From OLB7 sp966250335 (GTDB lineage Bacteria > Bacteroidota > Ignavibacteria > OLB7), in contig CBINGZ010000007.1 of the NCBI GenBank assembly GCA_966250335.1, positions 1 to 64,000 on the forward strand: 64,000 nucleotides of DNA, given 5' to 3'. The translations under genes were made by a program, and so were the position numbers. Below are positions 25,349-34,289 of this stretch, piece by piece (the stretch's first letter is position 1; every line of letters begins with the position of its first letter). The notes beneath the pieces are model-generated. The model searched no databases, was not told the origin of the DNA, and saw only the letters and a list, made by a program, of their open reading frames with translations.

Positions 25349-28099
25349 ATGACGCTACAGGTACTGCGCACACTCCTCACGTCCGTTTCTCTTCTGCTGG
25401 TCTCCTGCTTCGCGCTCGTGCACGCACAGACCAGGGAGCGGACACCCGCCGATCTCCGTTCGATCATCAACGCGGCCGATCTTCCGGAAGGGGTTACCGA
25501 GGCCGATTTCGGCGTGCTCCCGGAGAGCGGGTCGGATCAGCCGGCCCACCTCCCGTTGAGCACAGACAAACGGGGAGCCGAGGCCCTGGCCGACACGACC
25601 CCGTACGGCCACTGGGACGGACGGTTCGGCATGCCGGGGATCAAGGGGAACGTCAACGCCATCGCCGTTCAGGGGAACGAGGCGTATGTGGGGGGGAAGT
25701 TCCAGCAGGCATCCGGGCAGATCGCCAACAATATCGCGATGTGGGACGGCAACCGCTGGCACACCCTCGGCAACGGCGTGGCCGGGGAAGTCTTCGCGAT
25801 TGCCGTCAGCGGCGACAACGTCTATGTGGGAGGAGCGTTCACCACCGTGAGCGGCATCCCCACGGCCAACATCGCCGTCTGGAGCAGGTCGAAACGTCAG
25901 TGGGCGACGCTCGGGGAAGGGGTCGGCGGAAGCAGGTTCGCCTACGTGGCGGCGCTCGCCATGGAGGGGAACGATCTCTACGTGGGAGGCCGGTTCCTGA
26001 CGGCCGGTCGGATCGTGGCGGTGAACATCGCAAAATGGAACGGCACGACCTGGTCCCGCGTGGGATCGGGCGCCAACGGCTTCGTCTTCGCAATAGCGAT
26101 AAAAGGGGGAGAGATATACGTCGGAGGACGATTCACCGTGGCGGGCGACAAGCCGGCGAACCGGGTGGCCCGTGTGAATCGCTCCACGACCGAATGGAAC
26201 GAACTCACCGGCGGCGTGACCTACAAGGACAGCGGCTTCGTCAGCGCGATAGCGTTCACGGGGAACGATCTCTATGCGGGAGGAAGGTTCGTGACGGCGG
26301 GTCCGGGGAACGACACCATGAACTGCCTGGCGCGATACAACACCGGCTCCGGAACATGGAGCAGGGTGGGATACGGGTTCATGAAGGACAGGAAGCTCGG
26401 CCTTACCTCCGTCACCTCCCTTCTGATGCGGAACGGGATACTCTACGTCGCCGGACAGTTCGACAGCGTTCATAATATCACGTCACGATTCGAGACCGGC
26501 GGCTTCTCCAGACGCGCGTACAACTTCGCCGGCTATACCGAAAGCAGCGACACATGGACGACGTTCGGACGCACTCCCGATATCGCCAACGCAGCCAGCA
26601 GCGGCGTGGCGATGATCGGTCCCACACGCCCCTACCGCAATCTGGAGGGGGCATATCTGAACGCCATGGTGCTGGCGAACGACGGCAAGATCATCATGGG
26701 AGGGTCGTTCAATATCGCCGGGCCGATCGTCGAGAAACAGCGGATCGACGCGGGGATCATTCCGAACGTCGAGACCGTTTCGGCCAACAGCATCTGCACG
26801 TTCGACGGCAACCGCACATGGGGTCTGCTCGGCAGCGGGCTGGGAGGACCGGTCTACGCCATGGCCGCGCAGGGGAACGACATCTACATGGGAGGAACGT
26901 TCACGACGGCGGGAACGACCAACCCCAGAAATATCGCAAAGTGGAACAGCGCGACCGGCCTGTGGGCCAAGCTCGGAGATGGTATCGCGGGGACTGTTCG
27001 CGCGATAGCGATCGACGGGGACCGCATCTACGCGGGTGGAAGCCTGACGGGGGGCGCGGGGAACATCATGGAATGGAGCGGCAACGCCTGGAAGCCTCTG
27101 GAGAATTCTCCCTTCACCGGCAACACCGCCGTCCGCGCCGTCGCCGTCCGGAACGGCACGCTCTATGTGGGAGGTGATGCGGGCCTCCATTCCTATGCGG
27201 GATCGGGATGGAATCCCGTGAACGGGAATGTGACCGGGCAGGTAAACTCCATCGTCGTACGAGGCGACAGCCTGATCGTCGGAGGGAGTTTCACGAACGC
27301 CGGAGGGGTGATCGTGCAGAACGTGGCGGTCCTGAACCTGGTGACCGGCACCTGGTCCCCTCTCGGCAGCGGCACGGACGGCACGGTCAACGCGATCGCC
27401 GTCAACGGCTCCGATATCTATGTGGGAGGCTTGTTCGAGACTGCCGGCGGCATCTACGTGTCGAACGTCGCGAAGTGGAGCCTGGAGCATGAACGGTGGG
27501 AGGCCCTGGAAGGGGGGGTCGACGGCGTCGTGAACGCCCTGACGATACTCCGCGGATCGCTCTTCGCCGGCGGCGTCTTCCCGCGTGTCGATATCCTGGC
27601 GGCCAACAGCATATCGCGCTGGGACGGAGACGAATGGTACGACGTCGACCGCGGTCTTACGGACAGAAACGGCGAGGGATCGGTCTTCGCCCTTGCCGAT
27701 GACGGCGAGGCTCTCTATGTGGGAGGAGATTTCCAGTGGGCGGGAGGAACGACCTCCTACTATCTGGCACGCTGGACCAATGCTCCAAGGCCTTTCGCTT
27801 CGGCGGTCGACGGACCTTCAACCGTCGGCCGATCGGCCGGAGGCGTTTCGATCGCGGTGCGACCCAACCCGGTCTCGCCGGAAACAACGCTCCTGATCAC
27901 GCTCCCCCACCCCGCCGCAGTACGACTGACCGTCCACGATCTTCAGGGACGCCAGGTTGCCGCGCCGATCGACCGCGTCCTGGAAGCGGGAAGTCACACG
28001 ATCTCCTGGAACACCCTGGATCTGGCCGAGGGAATGTACTTCTATTCGCTCCGCGCCGGCGCCGAGACCGTGTCGGGCCCGATCCTTGCGGCCCCGTGA
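25349..28099 (+). CDS. Secreted 14-repeat propeller-like protein C with T9SS sorting domain
   Basis: 916 aa, signal peptide TLLTSVSLLLVSCFALVHAQ. The pre-repeat region (DLPEGVTEADFGVLPESGSD, then DTTPYGHWDGRFGMPG) matches that of protein A (EEEIGVLPEAEGD, DTTEYGSWDNSFGLPG). It has 14 repeats, with a long insertion in repeats 6-7, a short repeat 10 (LYVGGDAGLHSYAG), and DVDRGLTDRNGEG in repeat 13, all shared with A. The tail VRPNPVSPETTLLITL ... AEGMYFYSLRAG is the T9SS sorting domain. It is preceded by the pyrimidine-rich repeat tract. The four genes form one locus of related surface or extracellular proteins of unknown role. Confidence 0.85.
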   Translation: MTLQVLRTLLTSVSLLLVSCFALVHAQTRERTPADLRSIINAADLPEGVTEADFGVLPESGSDQPAHLPLSTDKRGAEALADTTPYGHWDGRFGMPGIKGNVNAIAVQGNEAYVGGKFQQASGQIANNIAMWDGNRWHTLGNGVAGEVFAIAVSGDNVYVGGAFTTVSGIPTANIAVWSRSKRQWATLGEGVGGSRFAYVAALAMEGNDLYVGGRFLTAGRIVAVNIAKWNGTTWSRVGSGANGFVFAIAIKGGEIYVGGRFTVAGDKPANRVARVNRSTTEWNELTGGVTYKDSGFVSAIAFTGNDLYAGGRFVTAGPGNDTMNCLARYNTGSGTWSRVGYGFMKDRKLGLTSVTSLLMRNGILYVAGQFDSVHNITSRFETGGFSRRAYNFAGYTESSDTWTTFGRTPDIANAASSGVAMIGPTRPYRNLEGAYLNAMVLANDGKIIMGGSFNIAGPIVEKQRIDAGIIPNVETVSANSICTFDGNRTWGLLGSGLGGPVYAMAAQGNDIYMGGTFTTAGTTNPRNIAKWNSATGLWAKLGDGIAGTVRAIAIDGDRIYAGGSLTGGAGNIMEWSGNAWKPLENSPFTGNTAVRAVAVRNGTLYVGGDAGLHSYAGSGWNPVNGNVTGQVNSIVVRGDSLIVGGSFTNAGGVIVQNVAVLNLVTGTWSPLGSGTDGTVNAIAVNGSDIYVGGLFETAGGIYVSNVAKWSLEHERWEALEGGVDGVVNALTILRGSLFAGGVFPRVDILAANSISRWDGDEWYDVDRGLTDRNGEGSVFALADDGEALYVGGDFQWAGGTTSYYLARWTNAPRPFASAVDGPSTVGRSAGGVSIAVRPNPVSPETTLLITLPHPAAVRLTVHDLQGRQVAAPIDRVLEAGSHTISWNTLDLAEGMYFYSLRAGAETVSGPILAAP

Positions 28100-28193
28100 C
28101 GATCATGAAGGGTCGGGGCGATTCGATCGCACACATTCGTTTCCGATACATTCGACATCGAGAGCGTTCATCTCACTTACTCATCGGACAGTC

Positions 28194-30713
28194 ATGTATA
28201 TGATCGATATACGTCGCTACACGACAGCATTCCTCACGATACTTCTCCTTGCCTCGGCCTCCCCCGCCGGAACGTTCGCGCAGATCGTGCGCCCCGGCGA
28301 CGAGAACTGGGATACCCGGTTCGGCATGCTCGCCACCGGCGGCGGCGTCGACGACGAGGTGTTCGCCGTCGCCGTCGACAAGGGAATGCTCTATGTGGGA
28401 GGAACGTTCCAGAACGCCGTGAACATGCGCGCGAGCCATATCGCCAGATGGGACGGAAGCTCCTGGCAGCGCCTGGGCGATTCCGCCGCCGGCTACGGAA
28501 CCGACGGCCCCGTCTTCGCGATCGCAGTCAAGGGGGACAGCATCATCGTCGCCGGCCAGTTCACGAAGGCGGGTGATGTCGCGGCCTCCAACATTGCGAT
28601 ATGGCGCAGGTCGAGCAACACCTGGTCGGCGATCGAGAGCGGCGTGGGGGGGGGAGATCGTCCCTACATCTCATCGCTCGCCGTCAAGGGGGACAGCATT
28701 ATCGTGGGGGGCCAGTTCACCCTGGCCGGCGGCAGGATCGCGAACAACGTCGCCTACTGGAACGGCACCTCCTGGAACTCCATCGGCTCCGGGCAGCGGA
28801 ACGGCGTCGGCGGGACCGTCAACGCCGTCGCCTACCAGGGAGGGACGATATATGCCGGCGGCAACTTCTCCACGGCCGGCGGCGTCCAGGCGCAGGGGGT
28901 CGCGATGTGGAACGGATTCACCTGGGCCCCCGTGGGAACCGGGGTCGACGGCTACGTGAACGCGATCACCTTCAGCCATGAAGGCCAGATGGTGGTCGGC
29001 GGAAGCTTCATGACGGTTGGAGGTGAACCGGCCGAGAATATCGCATACTGGAACGGAACGAAATGGGAGTCGCTCCCCGGCGTCCAGGATGCCACGAACT
29101 CCGATACGGCAAGCGGCGCGGCCGGCGTCATCCGCTCGATGATCACCATCGGGAGCAGGCTCCTGGTCACCGGCACATTCGCCGAGGTCAAGCCGGGAGG
29201 CAGCTCGAACGCCAGCATCAACGTGAACTATATCGCGTTCTATGACGGACTGAACGGCGGCAATTTCTGGTGGCTCGACCTGAAACGGGGAGCCAACGGC
29301 TACGTCAACGCGGTCTGCACCGACGGAAGCAACGTCTACGCGGGAGGAGCCTTCACCGTCGCCGGAGGGGTCCCCGCATCACACGTGGCACGATACGACT
29401 ACCGGAACTGGTACCCGCTGGGAACCGTGATCGACAACTACATCCGGGGGATCGCGATCGCCGGAGGGAACATCTACGTCGGCTGGAACAACCAGATCCC
29501 CGGCGGCGAGATACGGGGACGAGTGGCCTACTGGAACAACAGCCAGTGGGTGCGCCTCTCCGAACTCGACGGCGAGCTCCTCACGATGCTCCCGGTCGGC
29601 GACGACATCATCACCGGCGGCAATTTCGCGACGGCCGGAAAAGCGGTGGCGGTGAACGTGGCGCAGCTGTCGACGACGACCAAGGAATGGCGCGCGCTCA
29701 ACAGGGGGAGCGGCGTGGCCGGAGGGGAGGTGTCGTCGGTACAGGCGATCGCCGTCCATGAGGAGAACGTCTATCTGGGAGGGGAGTTCACGATCGCCGA
29801 CACCATCGGCTCCTACAACATCACGCGATTCAACACCGCCACGGGGAGATGGGATTCGCTCGGACTCGGCCTCTCCGGACCGGTCCGCGCCCTGACCGTC
29901 ACCGACGACGGCGAGGTCTTCGCCGGAGGAGATTTCACCTTCTCCGGTTCCGATACGATTCGGCGGGTGGCGCGATGGGACGGTTCGAAATGGCATCCCC
30001 TCGGCCTCGGGGCCGACGCCACCGTCACCGCGATGACGAGCGCCGGCGACAAGGTCTATATCGGAGGAGATTTCGACACGGTCGACGGACGGCCGATGAA
30101 CCATGTGGCGGTCTGGGACAGAACCGAGGGGACCTGGTCGTCGCTCGGCAACGGCATCCGCGGGCACTTCCTCCCGAGCGTGACCTCGATGATCGTCGTC
30201 GGCAGAAACCTCTATGTGGCGGGCTATTTCGAGATGGCGGGGGATGACAGCGCCTTCTGCATCGCGAGGTGGGACGGCCACCAGTGGAACCCGATGGGAA
30301 GCGGCCTGAACAACACAACGCTCGCTCTCGTGAACCAGGGACTCGACATCTACGTAGGGGGCGCCTTCACGACGGCGGGGGCCGATATGTCGCTCTACGT
30401 GGGATTGTGGCACGAGCCGGTGACCTCCGTCGACATGGACGCGCGCGGCGGCGGGAGCCTGGCTCTGCGCGGCGCCCCGAACCCCTTCTCGATCGCGACC
30501 GACATCAGGATGACGAACCCGGAACGGGGGGAGGTCTCGGTGCGGATCTTCGATCTTCAGGGACGTGAGGTGGCGACGCTTGCCGACGGAGTCCATGAGG
30601 CGGGGGACCTTTCGTTCCGCCTCGACGCGGGATCACTGCCGGCCGGCATGTACGTCTGCCGCGCGCGGTGCGGCGACCGGGTGGCGGTGCGGTCGCTGCT
30701 CCTGGCTCGATAA
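28194..30713 (+). CDS. Secreted 14-repeat propeller-like protein D with T9SS sorting domain
   Basis: 839 aa from ATG 28194 (ATG 28200 is equally possible), signal helix TAFLTILLLASASPAGTFAQ. The mature start IVRPGDENWDTRFGML parallels protein B. It has 14 repeats; repeat 8 has YVGWNN, as in B, and repeat 9 has the same loop (LNRGSGVAGGEVS). The C-terminal GAPNPFSIATDIRM ... LPAGMYVCRARCG is a T9SS sorting domain. The last repeat (MSLYVGLWHEPV) mirrors B (SLFFGMWHEPA). A strong hairpin follows the stop at 30741. It completes the block A-B-C-D. Confidence 0.85.
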   Translation: MYMIDIRRYTTAFLTILLLASASPAGTFAQIVRPGDENWDTRFGMLATGGGVDDEVFAVAVDKGMLYVGGTFQNAVNMRASHIARWDGSSWQRLGDSAAGYGTDGPVFAIAVKGDSIIVAGQFTKAGDVAASNIAIWRRSSNTWSAIESGVGGGDRPYISSLAVKGDSIIVGGQFTLAGGRIANNVAYWNGTSWNSIGSGQRNGVGGTVNAVAYQGGTIYAGGNFSTAGGVQAQGVAMWNGFTWAPVGTGVDGYVNAITFSHEGQMVVGGSFMTVGGEPAENIAYWNGTKWESLPGVQDATNSDTASGAAGVIRSMITIGSRLLVTGTFAEVKPGGSSNASINVNYIAFYDGLNGGNFWWLDLKRGANGYVNAVCTDGSNVYAGGAFTVAGGVPASHVARYDYRNWYPLGTVIDNYIRGIAIAGGNIYVGWNNQIPGGEIRGRVAYWNNSQWVRLSELDGELLTMLPVGDDIITGGNFATAGKAVAVNVAQLSTTTKEWRALNRGSGVAGGEVSSVQAIAVHEENVYLGGEFTIADTIGSYNITRFNTATGRWDSLGLGLSGPVRALTVTDDGEVFAGGDFTFSGSDTIRRVARWDGSKWHPLGLGADATVTAMTSAGDKVYIGGDFDTVDGRPMNHVAVWDRTEGTWSSLGNGIRGHFLPSVTSMIVVGRNLYVAGYFEMAGDDSAFCIARWDGHQWNPMGSGLNNTTLALVNQGLDIYVGGAFTTAGADMSLYVGLWHEPVTSVDMDARGGGSLALRGAPNPFSIATDIRMTNPERGEVSVRIFDLQGREVATLADGVHEAGDLSFRLDAGSLPAGMYVCRARCGDRVAVRSLLLAR

Positions 30714-30740
30714 GGGCGAATAGTACAATGATATGATCAG

Positions 30741-30775
30741 CGACGCCGGGCGGCTATCCGTCCGGCGTCGCCGTT
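30741..30775. terminator. Bidirectional terminator between protein D and the MBL hydrolase
   Basis: CGACGCCGG (30741-30749) pairs with CCGGCGTCG (30762-30770), followed by CCGTTTCT. It lies between two convergent stop codons (30713 and 30777). Confidence 0.75.
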
Positions 30776-30776
30776 T

Positions 30777-31613
30777 CTACAGCTTGAAGACCATCCCCTC
30801 ACACCCCGGGCTCACCTCGAACGACGGGCGCATCTGGTCGATGGCGCGCATAATCATGCCGTCCAGGGTCTTGTCGTCGTGGGCGGGGTCGTGGTGGAAC
30901 GGTACCACGTGACGGGCGCCGACCAGCCCGCCGAACCTCAGCGTATCGTAGAGCGAGCTGTGTCCCCACCCGATCCTCTCCAGATATTCCGGAAGATCGT
31001 ACTGCGAGTCGTGGATGAGCAGGTCGCTCCCCTCGGCCAGCTTGTAGCCGGAGGTCCAGTCGGCGGCGATCGGGAATCGGGGGACGCCGAGCGCCGGCTC
31101 ATGGTCGGGGAGATAGGTCATCGTGCGGCGGCCGTCGGAGATCCGATAGCCGACGGTGATCCCGGGATGACAGACGAGCTCGGCCGAGATCGTGAACTCC
31201 CCGATCTCGAACTTCCCCTGCGGGACCGCGTGCAGACGAAGATCGCAGGCAAGATCGCGCAGACGCACCGGGAAGAGAGGGGGCGAGAGGTAGCGGGTAA
31301 GGCGATTCCCCAGCTCGATCGGCGTGGCCGCCGGACCCCAGATATGCACCTCCCGATCGGGGGTGAAGAGGGGCGAAAAGAACCCGAGTCCCTGGATATG
31401 ATCCAGATGGAGATGGGTAAGGAGAATATCTATCCGCCCCACCGTATGGGGAAGCGACATTCCCAGACGGCGAAGGCCGCTGCCGGCATCGAGCACCAGC
31501 ACCGTCCCCTCGACCCCCAGAACCTCGACGCACGATGTGTTCCCGCCGTAACGGGCCGTCTCCGGTCCGGGCGAGGGGATCGATCCCCTGGTTCCCCAGA
31601 GCACTGTTTTCAT
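30777..31613 (-). CDS. MBL-fold metallohydrolase
   Basis: 278 aa from ATG 31613. The N-terminus MKTVLWGTRGSIPSPGPETA is typical of a common beta-lactamase-fold hydrolase group often found beside signalling proteins. Metal-binding motifs: LLTHLHLDHIQGL (HxHxDH), VCHPGITVGY, LIHDSQYD and FHHDPAHDD. Possible substrates include phosphodiesters, but none can be assigned. The start overlaps the PAS-protein stop (ATGA on the minus strand), so the two are translationally coupled. Confidence 0.85.
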   Translation of the reverse strand: MKTVLWGTRGSIPSPGPETARYGGNTSCVEVLGVEGTVLVLDAGSGLRRLGMSLPHTVGRIDILLTHLHLDHIQGLGFFSPLFTPDREVHIWGPAATPIELGNRLTRYLSPPLFPVRLRDLACDLRLHAVPQGKFEIGEFTISAELVCHPGITVGYRISDGRRTMTYLPDHEPALGVPRFPIAADWTSGYKLAEGSDLLIHDSQYDLPEYLERIGWGHSSLYDTLRFGGLVGARHVVPFHHDPAHDDKTLDGMIMRAIDQMRPSFEVSPGCEGMVFKL

Positions 31614-32005
31614 GGCTCGGTCACCTCCGCGAACACGGCCATCGCGCCGAGTTCCCTCTCGAGCTGACCGACCAGCGGGAACGCGATCATGTCGACGCAC
31701 CGCTCCGTGTTGTCGAGTCCCCGGATCAGAAACCGCCGCGACGCCGGACGACGAAGGCGGAGCGCCGCCACCAGCGGCAGATCCTCCATCGCCACCGGCG
31801 ACCCGTCATGGTCGGTCGCGTTGAAGATCCGTCCCCACTCCCCCGGCGCCATCTCCCCCGTATCCTCGAAGCTGAGACCGAACACACGCTCGGCGGGTGG
31901 ATTGTAGTAGATCAGATTTCCCTCGACATCCACGAGAAATATCGGCATGGCAAGGTAGCTTGCCAGTTGCCGTGTCAGAATCACCTCGACCTCCTGCTGG
32001 GGCAT
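31610..32005 (-). CDS. Stand-alone PAS-domain protein
   Basis: 131 aa. A single PAS fold covers most of the protein: ASYLAMPIFLVDVEGNLIYY, NPPAERVFGLSF, then RRFLIRGLDNTERCVDMIAF and the last strand AMAVFAEVTEP. No kinase, cyclase or DNA-binding domain is attached. It could sense a small ligand, redox state or heme and act through the coupled MBL hydrolase. The start CAT at 32003-32005 gives the shortest product that includes the helix before the PAS core. Confidence 0.75.
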   Translation of the reverse strand: MPQQEVEVILTRQLASYLAMPIFLVDVEGNLIYYNPPAERVFGLSFEDTGEMAPGEWGRIFNATDHDGSPVAMEDLPLVAALRLRRPASRRFLIRGLDNTERCVDMIAFPLVGQLERELGAMAVFAEVTEP

Positions 32006-32096
32006 AGTCGGCCATCCTCCTTGAACTCTGAAAAGAATACGAACCGAGAGATCACTCGATACGATATTGCTGCCATGGGCTGTTGCCCACGGCGAC

Positions 32097-33284
32097 TCAA
32101 CGCGCGACGACGACGGGCCGGACGATCCTCCCCAATGACGTCGCAATACGACAGAAATAGATCCCGGACGGATAATCCGCGATATCGAGATGAACAGGTC
32201 CCCCGCTCCCCTCCTTCCGCCATCCCGCTCTCTCCCGTCCGGCCGCATCGATCAGCGAGATCGAGACGATCTTCACCCCCGCCGGCTCCGCGTCTACCGT
32301 CAGGAGCGACGCAGCCGGATCGAGAGCCACCTCGACATCGGTGAGAAGGTCGGCCTGTTCATCGGTGGAAGGACCGGGGAGCGCAACGGCCGAGGTCGAC
32401 ACCGGGCCGGTCGCCACCGTCAGATCGTCCACCCACATCGTCTGATCCACCGGGGAGCCGTCGCCGATGTAGGGAGCCATCAGGAGCTGGTTGAACTTCA
32501 TATCGGGATGCCGGCCGGTGCGAAGCATCACATTATGATATTCAAAGAGGGTGACGCCGTCGAACCTGTAGAAGATCACGCCGTCCGGCGCCCCCCTGCC
32601 GTCGACGACGGAGTTGAGCTTGAAATACGCTTCGACGAAATGCCAGTCGTTCTTGTAGAACTCCCCCGGCTTGTCGGAGAAACAGACCGTATCGGCCATC
32701 CATCTCTTCCCGTTGCGATGCACTCCGCCGGAAAGATAGCAATCCCCCTCTCCGTGCCCGTCACCGTCGCCGTTGCAGCCGGCGACCGCGCGCTCCTCGG
32801 TGATCGACGTGAGATCCTGACCGACGCGCGACCGATCGATGTTCTCGCCATCCTGGATCGCCAGCAGCGGCCGCCCCTCGTTCTGCTCGATGTAGAGGGT
32901 GAGATGCGTATGCGCCGGGCCGATATATCGGCCGTCGAGATTCGTGACGACGTTGAACTCATGCGGGTGATACGGGCGGTTCGATCCCTCCCACCCCGCG
33001 CTGTACTTCACCCAGTACGATAGATAGAAGGACTCGGTCTCCGCGAACGTATATCGCATTGCTCCCCCCGCCTTCGTCGCTCCCGGCAGGAACCGGAACT
33101 CGGCCGCGGCGCCGCTTCCGGGGATATGCTCGGCCGTGGTGATCGCGACGCCGAGGTCGTCGTACCATCCCCGCGACCCGAAGAGATCATCCTCGAATTC
33201 CTCCCTGAAGAGAACCGTCTGCCCGCGCGCCGCGCCGGCGGCGACCAGGAGCACTCCCGCGGCAAGAGATATCGCACTACGCAT
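32097..33284 (-). CDS. Secreted lectin/glucanase-like protein with T9SS sorting domain
   Basis: 395 aa. The signal peptide ends GAARGQ. The first ~280 residues resemble a concanavalin-A-like jelly roll of the polysaccharide-lyase type: FREEFEDDLFGSRGWYDD, RYTFAETESFYLSYWVKYS, WHFVEAYFKLNS, MWVDDLTVAT. A cysteine/Asp/Gly-rich loop (CNGDGDGHGEGDC) may bind calcium. The C-terminal ~75 residues (LDPAASLLTVDAEP ... YPSGIYFCRIATS) look like a degenerate T9SS tail. No catalytic residues can be pinned down. The start overlaps the end of the PAP2 gene by 8 bases. Confidence 0.6.
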   Translation of the reverse strand: MRSAISLAAGVLLVAAGAARGQTVLFREEFEDDLFGSRGWYDDLGVAITTAEHIPGSGAAAEFRFLPGATKAGGAMRYTFAETESFYLSYWVKYSAGWEGSNRPYHPHEFNVVTNLDGRYIGPAHTHLTLYIEQNEGRPLLAIQDGENIDRSRVGQDLTSITEERAVAGCNGDGDGHGEGDCYLSGGVHRNGKRWMADTVCFSDKPGEFYKNDWHFVEAYFKLNSVVDGRGAPDGVIFYRFDGVTLFEYHNVMLRTGRHPDMKFNQLLMAPYIGDGSPVDQTMWVDDLTVATGPVSTSAVALPGPSTDEQADLLTDVEVALDPAASLLTVDAEPAGVKIVSISLIDAAGRERAGWRKEGSGGPVHLDIADYPSGIYFCRIATSLGRIVRPVVVAR

Positions 33285-34041
33285 TTTCTTCCTCCGCTCT
33301 TATCTCGGCCTCGGCGGCGGCCATTCTCCTGTCGCGTCGATCGGTCGCCCAGCGGCGGACCGACAGGCAGGCGCTCAGCCAGAAGGCGGCGCTCACCATC
33401 CCGGCCATGACGTCGGTGGGCCAGTGGACACCGAGATAGAGACGGCTGAGCGCGATCGAGCCGGCCACGACCACTCCCGCGGCCAGCATGACCCAGCTCG
33501 CAAGCCGCCGTGGGTTCACAAGGATCGGAAGAAGCCCCAGATATCCCCAGAGCGAGAACGCCGTCAGCGAGTGCCCGCTGGGAAAGCTGAAGCTCAGTTC
33601 GACCGCCAGCGGCGCGAAGACATGGGGACGGATCTGCTGAAACGACGCCTTCAGAACCTGTGTCAGAACCGCCGATCCGGCCAGCAGTATCGCAAACGTC
33701 CACATATCGATATATCGCTTTTCGCGATACCAGAAGACTCCGATGATCAGCGCCGTCAGCGCCACGCCGTAGGTCGATCCGATCCAGGAGAGGGTGTGGG
33801 CAAGGGTTGTGAGGATATCCCCCTCATAGCCGTTGATCCAGAGCAGCACCCCGCGATTGAGCCCGGCATACTCGTTCTCCAGCACCTCCTCCGCAAGCCA
33901 TGCGAAGAGCAGAATCGAGGCGACGGCAACCGCGCCGGCCGTCAGGTAGTACCCCCCGAACGCGTTCAGCAGGATATGAAGGACCCGCAGAGGCCCCTTC
34001 CGCCCCCCGCCGGTCGACCCGATCTCCCGATTCGATTCCAT
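33277..34041 (-). CDS. PAP2-family membrane phosphatase
   Basis: 254 aa from ATG 34041. About six helices. The three catalytic motifs are present: KASFQQIRP (KxxxxxxRP), SFPSGHSLTAF (PSGH) and SRLYLGVHWPTDVMAG (SRxxxxxHxxxD). Family members dephosphorylate undecaprenyl-PP or phosphatidyl-glycerol-phosphate at the outer face of the membrane. The C-terminus is charged. It overlaps the downstream secreted protein by 8 bases, suggesting coupled expression. Confidence 0.88.
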   Translation of the reverse strand: MESNREIGSTGGGRKGPLRVLHILLNAFGGYYLTAGAVAVASILLFAWLAEEVLENEYAGLNRGVLLWINGYEGDILTTLAHTLSWIGSTYGVALTALIIGVFWYREKRYIDMWTFAILLAGSAVLTQVLKASFQQIRPHVFAPLAVELSFSFPSGHSLTAFSLWGYLGLLPILVNPRRLASWVMLAAGVVVAGSIALSRLYLGVHWPTDVMAGMVSAAFWLSACLSVRRWATDRRDRRMAAAEAEIRAEEENA

Positions 34042-34210
34042 TGTCGTAGGATGCTGACGAATTCGCCCGCCCCGTAAGAGAGGGAGCCTGTGAGGAACGA
34101 TCACCGCCGGGGAATATAGCGACACGCGGCCTCTTCCCTGACATATCCTCTCCTTACCCTTTCGATGATCTCCCCGATCGAACCCGGAATCGCGTTACCG
34201 GCGGGATGGC

Positions 34211-34217
34211 TATCTTG
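34211..34217 (+). promoter_or_regulatory. -10-like TATCTTG before the modA-like gene
   Basis: GGCTATCTTGGAC lies 73 bases upstream of the ATG. It is the same TAnnTTG word as at 4824, 18167 and 51785. Confidence 0.35.
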
Positions 34218-34289
34218 GACCCCGGCACGGCCCCGTTATCGTGACCGCCGTTCCCGCTTCGACCGGAATCGTTCAATACCTTCACCTTC

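Noticed and set aside
19976..30370. CRISPR-like recurrence of CTCTATGTGGGAGGA
   Set aside because: The copies lie in frame inside the propeller repeats (LYVGG) at irregular distances; this is coding repetition.
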